This document shows, one piece after another, positions 1 through 6,757 of a stretch of 64,000 bases of DNA. Below the pieces are notes generated by a model. That model was not told where the DNA came from, searched no databases, and saw only the letters and a program-made list of their open reading frames with translations. The translations under genes and the position numbers were made by a program. The DNA is from Gilvimarinus agarilyticus (GTDB lineage: Bacteria; Pseudomonadota; Gammaproteobacteria; Pseudomonadales; Cellvibrionaceae): contig NZ_JXCJ01000001.1 of assembly GCF_000832015.1 (NCBI RefSeq), positions 3,059,976-3,123,975 of the forward strand, written 5' to 3'. Within the stretch, counting starts at the first letter, position 1. Every line of letters begins with the position of its first letter.

Positions 1-140
1 CTTTTGCTAATATCAAAGCCACGGGCCGAAAGCTCATCGGATAACGCCTCGTAGCCGCTAAAGTTGTTTTCGGCCAGGGCGCTGTCGAGCCAGCTTTTTA
101 CCTCGGGTGGCAGTTGGGCCACTTTGCTGCGCGGAGGCAT
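1..140 (-). CDS. DUF3486 family phage protein (Mu gp27-like), N-terminal part
   Basis: The start codon is at 140 on the minus strand and the gene runs off the left edge, so only about 46 residues are visible. They begin MPPRSKVAQLPPEV and contain the motif NNFSGYEALSDEL, which matches the DUF3486 opening I know from Mu-like phages. In Mu the equivalent gp27 precedes the large terminase gp28 and is thought to act in packaging. The stop of the upstream gp26-like gene is at 144, so the two genes are nearly contiguous in one late operon. The packaging role is inferred from gene order. Confidence 0.85.
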   Translation of the reverse strand, partial: MPPRSKVAQLPPEVKSWLDSALAENNFSGYEALSDELSARGFDISK

Positions 141-143
141 AGC

Positions 144-458
144 TCACCCCGCCCAGTATTTGGTGGGGCGGGCAATGCCGGGGTGGCACTCCACGGTGTA
201 CTCGGCCACGTCTACGCCCAGGCTGGTGAGGTCGGCATACCAGATGCCGCTGGGCTCTTTTTTAAGCACCAACAACAACCGATCGTTTAGGTAATCCAGC
301 TCGCGGCGCACCTCGTGCGCGGTGGCATCGGGATACACGCCTTGGATGGTGGTTAACACCAAACTCTCGTGAGTAGACACGGGCCGCGCGTTGTTAAGCG
401 TGAGCATAATCGTCCAGCGCATGGATTCGCGGCGGGCCTTAGCGTGGTCTAGGTTCAT
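144..458 (-). CDS. Mu gp26-like late phage protein
   Basis: This 104-residue protein lies between DUF2730 and DUF3486 genes, exactly where Mu carries gp26. The middle (about residues 30-70) looks like a small winged-helix fold: a helix, a VRRELDYLNDR helix, then a strand pair around LKKEPSGIWYADLT. No catalytic motif is visible. It overlaps the upstream DUF2730 gene by 4 nt (start 458, upstream stop at 455), implying translational coupling. The function in head or packaging morphogenesis is unknown. The assignment rests mainly on position and size. Confidence 0.75.
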   Translation of the reverse strand: MNLDHAKARRESMRWTIMLTLNNARPVSTHESLVLTTIQGVYPDATAHEVRRELDYLNDRLLLVLKKEPSGIWYADLTSLGVDVAEYTVECHPGIARPTKYWAG

Positions 459-784
459 TGTTTTGAGGCCTCTCTTAATTGAAAGTTTTCTTGCCTAACG
501 GCGATCGCATCGAGCTTGGACTCGATAACAGTTTGGTTGCGCACGTAATCCTCTCGGCGTACATAGTGAAGTGGCAGTTCCGCCTTTAACTCGAGCAGCT
601 CGCGCTCCATCTGCTGCCACTGTTTGGCCTCGGCCTCCAGCGCCCCAAAGCGTTTATCAAACGCACCAAACTTTTCGTCCAACGCCTTTCTGAATTGCAA
701 AAATAGAAATTGCAGGCCGGCGAGAAACCCGCCCATACACGTCAGTAAAATACTGATTACCTGCCATGCCTCTAGCTGCAGCAC
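455..784 (-). CDS. DUF2730 family phage protein (Mu gp25-like)
   Basis: This 109-residue protein has one N-terminal membrane segment (about residues 7-28, with the run ISILLTCMGGFLAG) followed by a charged coiled-coil (about 32-75, rich in E, K, L and Q). That layout is characteristic of DUF2730/Mu gp25. It sits in the leftward late operon just before the gp26 and gp27 homologues and overlaps the upstream 66-residue gene by 13 nt. The biological role of the family is not established. A membrane-anchored scaffold or lysis-associated role would be speculation. Confidence 0.85.
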   Translation of the reverse strand: MLQLEAWQVISILLTCMGGFLAGLQFLFLQFRKALDEKFGAFDKRFGALEAEAKQWQQMERELLELKAELPLHYVRREDYVRNQTVIESKLDAIAVRQENFQLREASKQ

Positions 785-972
785 GCTGCCCCCTCGTTTT
801 GCAGTACGGCATCATCACGCCGCACAAAATTTATGTATCCCGCCGGCTCGCGGCTTACGTACTCGCCAAGCTCTTCACGCACAAAAGGCACTTGCTGGCC
901 GACCAAATCGGCGTACCAGTACTGCGGGTCGCTGCACTTTTTAATCAGCAGTGTTTCGCCCGTTGTGGTCAT
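772..972 (-). CDS. small hypothetical late phage protein
   Basis: This is a 66-residue soluble protein of the late operon, overlapped at both ends: 13 nt with DUF2730 downstream and 32 nt with the Rz1-like gene upstream. It has several aromatic residues near the centre (motif PQYWYADLVG) and a C-terminal CC pair. I do not recognise the family. The overlapping packing and shared direction support real translation. Mu carries a small gene (gp24) at the comparable position between the spanins and gp25, but I cannot claim homology. Confidence 0.6.
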   Translation of the reverse strand: MTTTGETLLIKKCSDPQYWYADLVGQQVPFVREELGEYVSREPAGYINFVRRDDAVLQNEGAACCS

Positions 973-1234
973 TAATCAGCTCCCAGTAGCGGCCAGCGCA
1001 CAGTGCGTATAGGTCGTACATTTGCTTAAGCGCGATCGCGGCCGCGTCTTGCGAGTTATCACTTGGTCTCGCCACCGGCGGGCAAATCACCGTTAAGGCC
1101 GCCGGTAGCGGCTTGGTCGGCGGCGTTGGCGGCTTGCTCAATAATCCGCATGACGCCATCGTCAAACACGCAAGTAACGCGCTTAGGGGCAGTGGCTTGC
1201 AGCGCACGGCGTATCTCCTGTGTGGTTTTTGCAT
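941..1234 (-). CDS. Rz1-like outer-membrane spanin lipoprotein
   Basis: This 97-residue reading frame starts inside the Rz-like gene in a different frame and continues past its stop, the nested/overlapping arrangement typical of Rz/Rz1 pairs. It has a basic N-terminus, a hydrophobic stretch (about residues 15-28) ending in a lipobox-like MASC with the candidate lipidated cysteine at residue 29, then a proline-rich segment (PPTPPTKPLP). These are hallmarks of o-spanins. With the inner-membrane partner it would fuse the inner and outer membranes in the last step of lysis. The exact start is uncertain. Confidence 0.75.
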   Translation of the reverse strand: MQKPHRRYAVRCKPLPLSALLACLTMASCGLLSKPPTPPTKPLPAALTVICPPVARPSDNSQDAAAIALKQMYDLYALCAGRYWELINDHNGRNTAD

Positions 1235-1469
1235 CAGCTGTTTTACGGGCGTTGATGCTTTTGCCCAGGGCCAAACTGGCGGCGCCGGCTTGTTGGGTAA
1301 GCTCGGCGGTGCCGGTAATTAAGTTGTTCAGTTGGTCTATTTGCGCGGCCTGACACGCGGTTTGTTCGGCGTGGGCCCCGCGTTCGTAGCCCCAAAAGTA
1401 GGCAAAGGTATGACTGGCTATTAAGGCCACCACTGCCAGAGCAATTAAAAACAGACGCAGCTTGGTCAT
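1059..1469 (-). CDS. Rz-like inner-membrane spanin
   Basis: I chose the internal ATG at 1469 (MTKLRLFLIALAVV), giving 136 residues, because the six upstream codons do not resemble a start region. An N-terminal signal anchor (about residues 4-24) is followed by a periplasmic helical region with coiled-coil character and alanine-rich repeats, the usual i-spanin design. The Rz1-like gene begins inside it. It follows the lytic transglycosylase with a 4-nt overlap, forming the cassette holin - endolysin - Rz/Rz1. Confidence 0.75.
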   Translation of the reverse strand: MTKLRLFLIALAVVALIASHTFAYFWGYERGAHAEQTACQAAQIDQLNNLITGTAELTQQAGAASLALGKSINARKTADAKTTQEIRRALQATAPKRVTCVFDDGVMRIIEQAANAADQAATGGLNGDLPAGGETK

Positions 1470-2089
1470 AGGGTTACCCCGGTACAAACACCACGGCCCC
1501 AGTGGGCGTATTGCGGCTCAAAGCGGGTGAGTACAACGCGAACGTAATGGCGGTTCTCTTTAAAGTTGGCGGCACTACGGCCCGCGTTGTGGTGCTCTAT
1601 GTCGCGCCAGGCAAGTGGCTCACGGGCACCCAAAGCCCGCGCCGCATCGCTGTCGCGATATACCCAGCCCAGGCCGCCGTTGTAGGCGGCGAGCACCATG
1701 GCCCATTGGCTACACTCGCAAGGCGCGCTTACCCGCGCCAGCAACCACTTGTCGTACTGCACCATAGCCCGCAGTGCCCAGCCTGGATTAAACGGCTGCG
1801 CAGGGCCAAGGCTGTTGGGGTAAATCTCGGCCATCCAATCGGCGGTGGCGGGCATAAACTGGGCAATGCCCTGGGCCCCAACGGGTGACTGGGCGTTAGG
1901 TTGCCAGCGGCTCTCCTGGTGTACCTGAGCCGCTAACGTAGCAATAGGGGCATCCATGCCAAAGCCGAAGCGCGCCGCGCGCACTAAGGTGTTCCGGTGG
2001 CGCTCGGCGGCGCTCGTAACGTCTGCCCACGCGTTAACTGGGCAATAAGCCAGTAAGGCAAGCGAGGTAATTAAAACAATAAGCCGCAT
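1466..2089 (-). CDS. phage endolysin, SLT-type lytic transglycosylase
   Basis: This 207-residue protein has an N-terminal export signal (about residues 1-22) and a lysozyme-like SLT domain. The motif HQESRWQP carries the expected catalytic glutamate (E59), followed by GAQGIAQFMPAT and the downstream AAYNGG motif, all classic for soluble lytic transglycosylases. It would cleave the MurNAc-GlcNAc bond of peptidoglycan with formation of 1,6-anhydro-MurNAc. It lies between the holin-like gene (2-nt gap) and the spanins. A signal sequence on an endolysin suggests Sec-dependent export, possibly as a SAR endolysin. Confidence 0.9.
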   Translation of the reverse strand: MRLIVLITSLALLAYCPVNAWADVTSAAERHRNTLVRAARFGFGMDAPIATLAAQVHQESRWQPNAQSPVGAQGIAQFMPATADWMAEIYPNSLGPAQPFNPGWALRAMVQYDKWLLARVSAPCECSQWAMVLAAYNGGLGWVYRDSDAARALGAREPLAWRDIEHHNAGRSAANFKENRHYVRVVLTRFEPQYAHWGRGVCTGVTL

Positions 2090-2091
2090 GT

Positions 2092-2472
2092 TTACAGCCC
2101 CAGTGCCATGGCCAAAATAACGGCGCTCATAATCAGCGCGCGGCGCAGCATCGCGGCGGCAAACACCCAGCGGTATTCGGTTATTACGGGGTAATCGGCA
2201 ACGTTAACGTTGCCGGTGGGTGGCGCCCTCCACACGCGCCAGTCTTCACGCAGGTAGCTGTCCGGGCGGGCGTACGGCGATAGGCTGCGGTCGATCCAGT
2301 AGCCAGTAATGGCGGCTAAGCTCACCAGCGCGAGCTTGTACACAACAACGGTAAGCTGGTGCGGCGCCGTAAATAGCACAACCGCAAGCAGTGCAGCGGT
2401 AAGTAACAGCCAGGTGGTTAGGCGCGGTACTAGCAGCCTAATGCGGGTAAACAGTGCGGTGAGTTGTTCCAT
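2092..2472 (-). CDS. holin-like phage membrane protein
   Basis: This 126-residue protein has three hydrophobic segments: about residues 18-36 (LTTWLLLTAALLAVVLF), 42-60 and 104-125. The order matches the putative 2/3-transmembrane-domain holins that precede endolysins in Mu-like prophages. Immediate proximity to the transglycosylase gene supports a holin role, forming the inner-membrane lesion that triggers lysis. It is the first gene of the leftward late operon visible here, with a dyad just upstream at 2488-2513. Confidence 0.75.
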   Translation of the reverse strand: MEQLTALFTRIRLLVPRLTTWLLLTAALLAVVLFTAPHQLTVVVYKLALVSLAAITGYWIDRSLSPYARPDSYLREDWRVWRAPPTGNVNVADYPVITEYRWVFAAAMLRRALIMSAVILAMALGL

Positions 2473-2487
2473 GAGCAGCCTCGTAAA

Positions 2488-2513
2488 AGCGTTAACGGAT
2501 AAGAGTTAACGCT
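2488..2513. promoter_or_regulatory. perfect 9-bp inverted repeat upstream of the lysis operon
   Basis: Arms AGCGTTAAC and GTTAACGCT are separated by 8 nt and lie 15 nt before the holin start. Read on the minus strand, the stem is followed by TTTTAC, so it could be a weak terminator or attenuator in the leader. As DNA it could be a binding dyad for Mor or another late activator. The sequence alone does not decide between these. Confidence 0.5.
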
Positions 2514-2613
2514 AGGTTACGGGGCTTATGGGCGGGGGTAATTTTGCGTCGGCAAAAATACTTACTGTCGCGCGGGCGCGAGTATGGCCATTCTGATAAA
2601 CGAGGAGTGAGCT

Positions 2614-2781
2614 ATGAAAGTAGGTATTTTATTTCGGCCCGGAAGCCTGTGGATCGGCGGACATTATTCACGCTATAACCGCCGGTGGTGTATTAATCTG
2701 GTGCCGTGTGGGTGGTGCTGGAGGGTGGAAACTTGCCTTCTCTCATTAAACACGAAAGGAGGCAAGCTACGAAATGACTAA
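2614..2781 (+). CDS. small conserved-looking phage protein (55 aa), opposite strand
   Basis: The ATG follows GAGGAG at good spacing, and the 55-residue product begins MKVGILFRPGSLWIG and continues with HYSRYNRRWCINLVP. I recall short phage proteins with the same opening (FRPGS...YN+R.CIN) next to lysis or early genes in other prophages, but this has not been verified. It is the only rightward gene between the lysis cassette and the repressor. It ends 5 nt before the stop of the convergent gene. It is cysteine- and tryptophan-rich with no membrane segment. The function is unknown. Confidence 0.6.
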   Translation: MKVGILFRPGSLWIGGHYSRYNRRWCINLVPCGWCWRVETCLLSLNTKGGKLRND

Positions 2782-2785
2782 AAGA

Positions 2786-3040
2786 TTAGCCGTGCAAACG
2801 ACCCGGAAAGTCATTAGCGGGTAAAAGATAAATCTTTGGGTAAGTGGTTTCTTTGTAGCAATACGCAATCGCTAAGACCTCGTAACAAGTGCCATCCACA
2901 TCAAAAAAGTCACCTTTCCTCGGCAAAAATTCCATAGTGTACTCAACCGGATAATCATCCAAAATCTCGTGTTCTTTTCCATCGTGTAAAAGGACAAACT
3001 TGGGCCTAATTAAGTATTCAGCAGTGCTTGAGTTTTCCAT
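2786..3040 (-). CDS. hypothetical protein (prophage cargo)
   Basis: About 84 residues from the ATG at 3040, chosen because AGGA lies 9 nt upstream. An ATG at 3049 is also possible and adds three residues. The protein is acidic and soluble, with beta-rich stretches around FVLLHDGKEHEILDDYP and a conserved-looking YCYKETTYPKIYLLP segment. It sits just after the 298-residue gene and probably shares its transcript. I do not recognise the family. The sequence is visibly AT-richer than the phage backbone, suggesting later acquisition. Confidence 0.6.
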   Translation of the reverse strand: MENSSTAEYLIRPKFVLLHDGKEHEILDDYPVEYTMEFLPRKGDFFDVDGTCYEVLAIAYCYKETTYPKIYLLPANDFPGRLHG

Positions 3041-3051
3041 ATAGGGCATTC

Positions 3052-3948
3052 CTAGTTAGTTGCGTGAATTTCTACGACTTTAGCTTCGTATGACTTTTTT
3101 GATGCGACATACCTACTAATTACAACAATGTCAGCATCTACCTTTGTACGGCCATGCAGCCTTTTAGGGTCGACACCCTGAAGGGTAAATTTAACTCTTT
3201 TATCTACAACACCTGGGACGATACCCGCCCAGCTCGATTCGGCTTTATCACGATCGCTTGCGTATATTACAACCCTTACGTTTTGGTATTTTTCTTCTTT
3301 TTCAGAAGGAATGGGAGGCGTGTACTCTTTAGGAACTTCTCTAATATAATCTTTTGATATCGTCAGCTCATCAAAGCCTGACATCTCAATCTCTGCGTCA
3401 GGGTCAGCCTTGGCTGGTGCAATCACTTTCACCGCTTCTTTTGCTAGTGACTTTTTGTCCTTCACACTTTCAAGGATTGCCTTAATTCCCTTAGCGTCTA
3501 ATTTGACCTGCCCGCCGATATTAATAATGTTGTTATCGTAAGCAGTAATTTGGGTCGGAGGCGCAGATGGCCCTCCCAGGGCTTTGTATGCACCATAGGA
3601 GAGTAAGGCCCCAACGCCCATTGCAACTACCGTTTTAATAGGCCCATTGTCAGTCATAATTTCGTCAAAGACCTCTTTAGCCTTATCGTAATTGGCTTTA
3701 TTTCTGAAAACATACTTAACAATAAAATTTTCCGTAAGACTCCCAGAGTATAGCTGGTCTACGTAAACTTCTACGTTTGTTACATTAATACCCTGAAACG
3801 CTGCTTCAATAAACTTAGGTGTTCGCTTAAGAAGCCGTTCTACGTTTTGAAGCGACTCAATGATTTCCGGAATGGGAACCGGCTTCTTATTCGAGTAGTG
3901 GATTGTATACGTAGTCTCAATAGTAAAGGTAGCACCTTGACTGTCCAT
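3052..3948 (-). CDS. hypothetical protein with central hydrophobic segment (prophage cargo)
   Basis: This 298-residue protein is not recognised. Residues 1-100 form a mixed alpha/beta region beginning with FTIETTYTIHYSN. A hydrophobic stretch at about 105-125 (VVAMGVGALLSYGAYKALGG) could be a membrane segment or a buried glycine-zipper helix. Residues 215-298 form a beta-rich domain (VRVVIYASDRD, VDADIVVISRYV) that resembles a small ligand- or RNA-binding fold only in general terms. It heads a two-gene unit with the 84-residue gene downstream. It is AT-rich relative to phage core genes and lies in a typical moron position. Confidence 0.7.
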   Translation of the reverse strand: MDSQGATFTIETTYTIHYSNKKPVPIPEIIESLQNVERLLKRTPKFIEAAFQGINVTNVEVYVDQLYSGSLTENFIVKYVFRNKANYDKAKEVFDEIMTDNGPIKTVVAMGVGALLSYGAYKALGGPSAPPTQITAYDNNIINIGGQVKLDAKGIKAILESVKDKKSLAKEAVKVIAPAKADPDAEIEMSGFDELTISKDYIREVPKEYTPPIPSEKEEKYQNVRVVIYASDRDKAESSWAGIVPGVVDKRVKFTLQGVDPKRLHGRTKVDADIVVISRYVASKKSYEAKVVEIHATN

Positions 3949-4062
3949 ATTATTTTTCCATATTGTTTTAGGTAATCTGTACGAAATCTCTCACAACACC
4001 CACAGTCAATGTCGCCTAGTGGGGGCGCCCAATCGACTAGAGTTACTGTACTTTGCCCGATT

Positions 4063-5064
4063 TTAGCTCCCCACAGGAGAACTGCGCATATATTTAACTT
4101 TACTGGGATCAGCCTTTTTGGGTACGCCCTTAAACTTGTTCGATCTGGCTAAGCGTTCAATTTCTTTGGTTACATCGTCCCAAAGTTCCTCATCATCTCC
4201 GGCGCACCTGTACACCATGCCGTGTCCGGTATTTTTGATACATGATGGGCACTCCACGTCCACACAGTCGTACCCTAGGTCATCAGTAACGTTATGGGGC
4301 GTCAGCTCGCAATCGCAATGCGGGCAGAATCCTTTGAGGCCTATGGGCGTACCTTTTTCAGATTGATCGATATGCCACTCCCACCTCCAATTGATATCCT
4401 GATATGCCATTTCGGTAAATCTTGCAAATGTCGGCTTGTGGGCTAAATCCAAAGCTATTTTCCATTCTCCCGTTCTGACTTTTCGCCTGATCTCTCGGGC
4501 CACTTGCTCAATCAAATCTAATTGACTATGAGTGAAAGTTACATGCTTTAAGCGTTGAGTCTCACAGCTAGTGCACACAAGCTTTGTTTGTATAATTGGA
4601 TCTCCCTTGTTGCAAGGAACCTCCTCTTCTATAAAGACAATCTCACAACTGCATTCAGGGCAAATCGGATGTAAACCCTCAATTTGAGGCTCAGTTTCAG
4701 TGTTATTCCATCTCCACTCCCAATTAACCTCAAACCGAGTGTCTACTTGGTACTGAAAATAATCGGGCTTGGGCTGACTCCTAGGGGCACGATTTTGATA
4801 ATTCTCATAAAACAACCGGACAATAGAAATACCTAAATACGCCAAAGCGGCGAACAAAATAAGCAGCTCCCAAGTGGGCACACGATGTGTATCAAACAGC
4901 CAGCCATACGTGAGTGAGTAATAACTCGCTATGTTTTCCCAAGGGTTTAACTCTACCCCAACATCCTTGGTTAACCATTCGATGAAGCCCCACAAGGCTG
5001 GGAGGAACGTTAGCACGGCGCCTATGAAGGTAAGCCAAGCAGTTATTCTTTGTAATTTGGTCAT
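4063..5064 (-). CDS. membrane-anchored protein with duplicated zinc-ribbon module (prophage cargo)
   Basis: The start is set at the internal ATG 5064 (MTKLQRITAWLTF), giving 333 residues. The longer frame to 5154 adds a segment unlike a protein N-terminus. Two membrane helices are visible (about 8-30 and 64-86). The cytoplasmic part contains two copies of a ~110-residue module. Copy 1 has NWEWRW (114-119), CPEC (135-138) and CTSC (164-167). Copy 2 has NWRWEW (225-230), CPHC (247-250) and CPSC (272-275). Each copy therefore has four cysteines suited to binding one zinc. The family is not recognised. A sensor or exclusion role is speculation from its place in a prophage cargo block. Confidence 0.75.
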   Translation of the reverse strand: MTKLQRITAWLTFIGAVLTFLPALWGFIEWLTKDVGVELNPWENIASYYSLTYGWLFDTHRVPTWELLILFAALAYLGISIVRLFYENYQNRAPRSQPKPDYFQYQVDTRFEVNWEWRWNNTETEPQIEGLHPICPECSCEIVFIEEEVPCNKGDPIIQTKLVCTSCETQRLKHVTFTHSQLDLIEQVAREIRRKVRTGEWKIALDLAHKPTFARFTEMAYQDINWRWEWHIDQSEKGTPIGLKGFCPHCDCELTPHNVTDDLGYDCVDVECPSCIKNTGHGMVYRCAGDDEELWDDVTKEIERLARSNKFKGVPKKADPSKVKYMRSSPVGS

Positions 5065-5214
5065 GCTACGTAAGCTATCTCTTACAAAAACTGGTGATAT
5101 TTGCCACAGGCAACCCGAATAGCGGTGGCTACACTGTGGGTAGCCGTTGCCCAACCGACGCCCCTATGGAGCGGGAAGCCAGGGATCTGCATTGGATTGC
5201 CTGGGCAGCGGCTT

Positions 5215-6006
5215 TTATTCTGCAAACTCCAAACTCGTCGCATTGCAGGTGGCATTGCTCACGGAGGCGGTTACGCCGCCCACGGTCATGCCGCCGAAGC
5301 CATTTTTTGCCCGGTATTTCATAGCCAGCAAGTGGTTGCCGTTTTCGTCCTTAGGGCCTAGGCGGGTTTCGATATGCTCAAAGCTATCGGGATCTTTTAA
5401 GCCGGCTTTGGTGGCTTGAACTACTGAGCGCAGCGAGCCGTCCCAGCCGCTTAGGCAATGCCAGCCGCGCTCTTTGGCTAGGGCTTCGTCTTTGGCCTCC
5501 TGCACTGCCGCGGCGACGGCTTCTTGCTTATCCTCTTCGCTTTCGTAAAAGCCAAAATACCAAAAAGCCAATGCCACTAACGCTAACACTGCGGCGCCAC
5601 CCACTGGGGTCTCACCTGGCTTAGGTGTTGGCGCGGGGGCGTCTACGCCGCAGCTGGGGCAGGTTCTGGCGGCTTTAGCCACATGATGACCGCATTCTTT
5701 GCAGGACACTAGATTGGGATTGGTGGGTCGCTCGGCTGCACTAGCATCGGTCAAATCAACTGGATCAAGATCAAAATCGGCGTTGGGGTCAAGTTTTGAC
5801 GTGGCAACTTTACCGGACACTAACTCCTTATTATTCTGCTCTTGCTTTAAGCGTTGTTTCTTTTTGTTTTTCTCTATTCTCACTACCATTAAGATAAATA
5901 TCACTAATGCGGCCCAGCACACCACCGTAAGCGCTATATCATCCGTAGACTGAATAACTGCCAGTAAAACTAATGTGACAATTGCCGCGTAAACCCACCC
6001 ACGCAT
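5215..6006 (-). CDS. membrane protein with zinc ribbon and C-terminal periplasmic-type domain (prophage cargo)
   Basis: The ATG at 6006 is preceded by GGAG at 7-nt spacing; a GTG at 6012 is the alternative. Hydrophobic segments lie at about 5-20 and 25-43. A four-cysteine zinc ribbon follows (CKEC and CPSC, about residues 102-120), then a third membrane helix (about 136-154). A C-terminal domain follows, with DPDSFEH and a YRAKNGFGG motif seen in small exported or phage-borne proteins. The gene lies between the repressor and the duplicated zinc-ribbon gene, on the same strand as both. The function is unknown. Confidence 0.75.
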   Translation of the reverse strand: MRGWVYAAIVTLVLLAVIQSTDDIALTVVCWAALVIFILMVVRIEKNKKKQRLKQEQNNKELVSGKVATSKLDPNADFDLDPVDLTDASAAERPTNPNLVSCKECGHHVAKAARTCPSCGVDAPAPTPKPGETPVGGAAVLALVALAFWYFGFYESEEDKQEAVAAAVQEAKDEALAKERGWHCLSGWDGSLRSVVQATKAGLKDPDSFEHIETRLGPKDENGNHLLAMKYRAKNGFGGMTVGGVTASVSNATCNATSLEFAE

Positions 6007-6088
6007 CCTCACTCTCCTTATTGTGTTTTGTACTTAATATACCCTTAAAAAATAAACATGATAAAAGTGCTAACGAACCGCTTATTTA

Positions 6089-6439
6089 TCATTTGCCGCG
6101 TCCTGTTTGTTTAGCACCGTCCTTGTGCGCCAACGCACTCGCCGTGCTCTCTACGGCGCGGCGCCCTTCCTCGCTGCTGCCCCGGTAATTGGCCAACAAA
6201 TGGCGCTCGCGCTGTGATAGCGGCTCTGGCACCGGTGAGGCCCGCGAGCCGGTTAGGATATACATCACATCTATTCCCGCCGTGCCTATCGCGGATAAAT
6301 AAGATGCTCCAGGCTGGCGCTCACCCTTCTCATAGTTAAATTGCGCGAGCTTCTTAACCCCGCCTATCTCTCCAAGTTCAGCCTGACTTAGTCCAAGCCG
6401 CTCCCGCTCTTCTCGTAACCGAGACCCGAAATTATCCAT
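6089..6439 (-). CDS. XRE-family phage repressor (Mu c / CI-like)
   Basis: This is a 116-residue protein from ATG 6439; the frame could start at 6451, and neither has a clear Shine-Dalgarno. The N-terminal helix-turn-helix (FGSRLREERERLGLSQAEL, then an IGGVKK.. recognition region) is a standard XRE/HTH_3 domain. The C-terminus is short and basic, with no LexA-type peptidase domain, so SOS cleavage is not expected. It is divergent from the Ner-like gene, and the 18-bp palindrome inside the early promoter between them is the obvious operator. It probably maintains lysogeny. Confidence 0.88.
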   Translation of the reverse strand: MDNFGSRLREERERLGLSQAELGEIGGVKKLAQFNYEKGERQPGASYLSAIGTAGIDVMYILTGSRASPVPEPLSQRERHLLANYRGSSEEGRRAVESTASALAHKDGAKQTGRGK

Positions 6440-6458
6440 ACAAATAACCATAATTGAG

Positions 6459-6488
6459 TTGACAGTTATTCAAATGAATAACTATAAT
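6459..6488 (+). promoter_or_regulatory. early promoter with palindromic operator as its spacer
   Basis: A consensus -35 (TTGACA, 6459-6464) and consensus -10 (TATAAT, 6483-6488) are separated by exactly 18 nt. That spacer is an inverted repeat, GTTATTCA-AA-TGAATAAC (6465-6482). A repressor bound here would block RNA polymerase directly. Further ATAAC/TTAT half-sites lie at about 6431-6452 towards the repressor gene and may contribute to autoregulation. The promoter drives the rightward early operon starting with the Ner-like gene. Confidence 0.85.
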
Positions 6489-6537
6489 CAACCCAACAAA
6501 ACACAAAGATCATTCAGCAACCAAAGGAGCCACTGCC

Positions 6538-6747
6538 ATGGCCACTAAGGTACTGACCCCTAACCAGGTCAAAGAACGCTTTCGCGCCCGAGGCATCACT
6601 GTCACCCAGTGGGCCGAAGAGCAGGGTTATCGCCGCGATGCGGTTTACCGCGTACTCAACGGCTTCGATAAAGCCAACTACGGCCGCGCGCACGAAATCG
6701 CTGTAGCGCTTGGCTTAAAAGCCGGCGTCGAACATGCCGCCGCGTAA
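6538..6747 (+). CDS. Ner-like phage DNA-binding protein
   Basis: This 69-residue protein has an AAAGGAG ribosome-binding site. The whole protein is a helix-turn-helix: VKERFRARGITVTQWAEEQG followed by the recognition region YRRDAVYRVLNGFDKANYG. It is the first gene after the early promoter, as ner is in Mu, where Ner represses both early and repressor transcription. Similar short proteins are common as first early genes of transposable prophages. The regulatory role is inferred from position and fold. Confidence 0.85.
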   Translation: MATKVLTPNQVKERFRARGITVTQWAEEQGYRRDAVYRVLNGFDKANYGRAHEIAVALGLKAGVEHAAA

Positions 6748-6757
6748 GGGGCCAATT

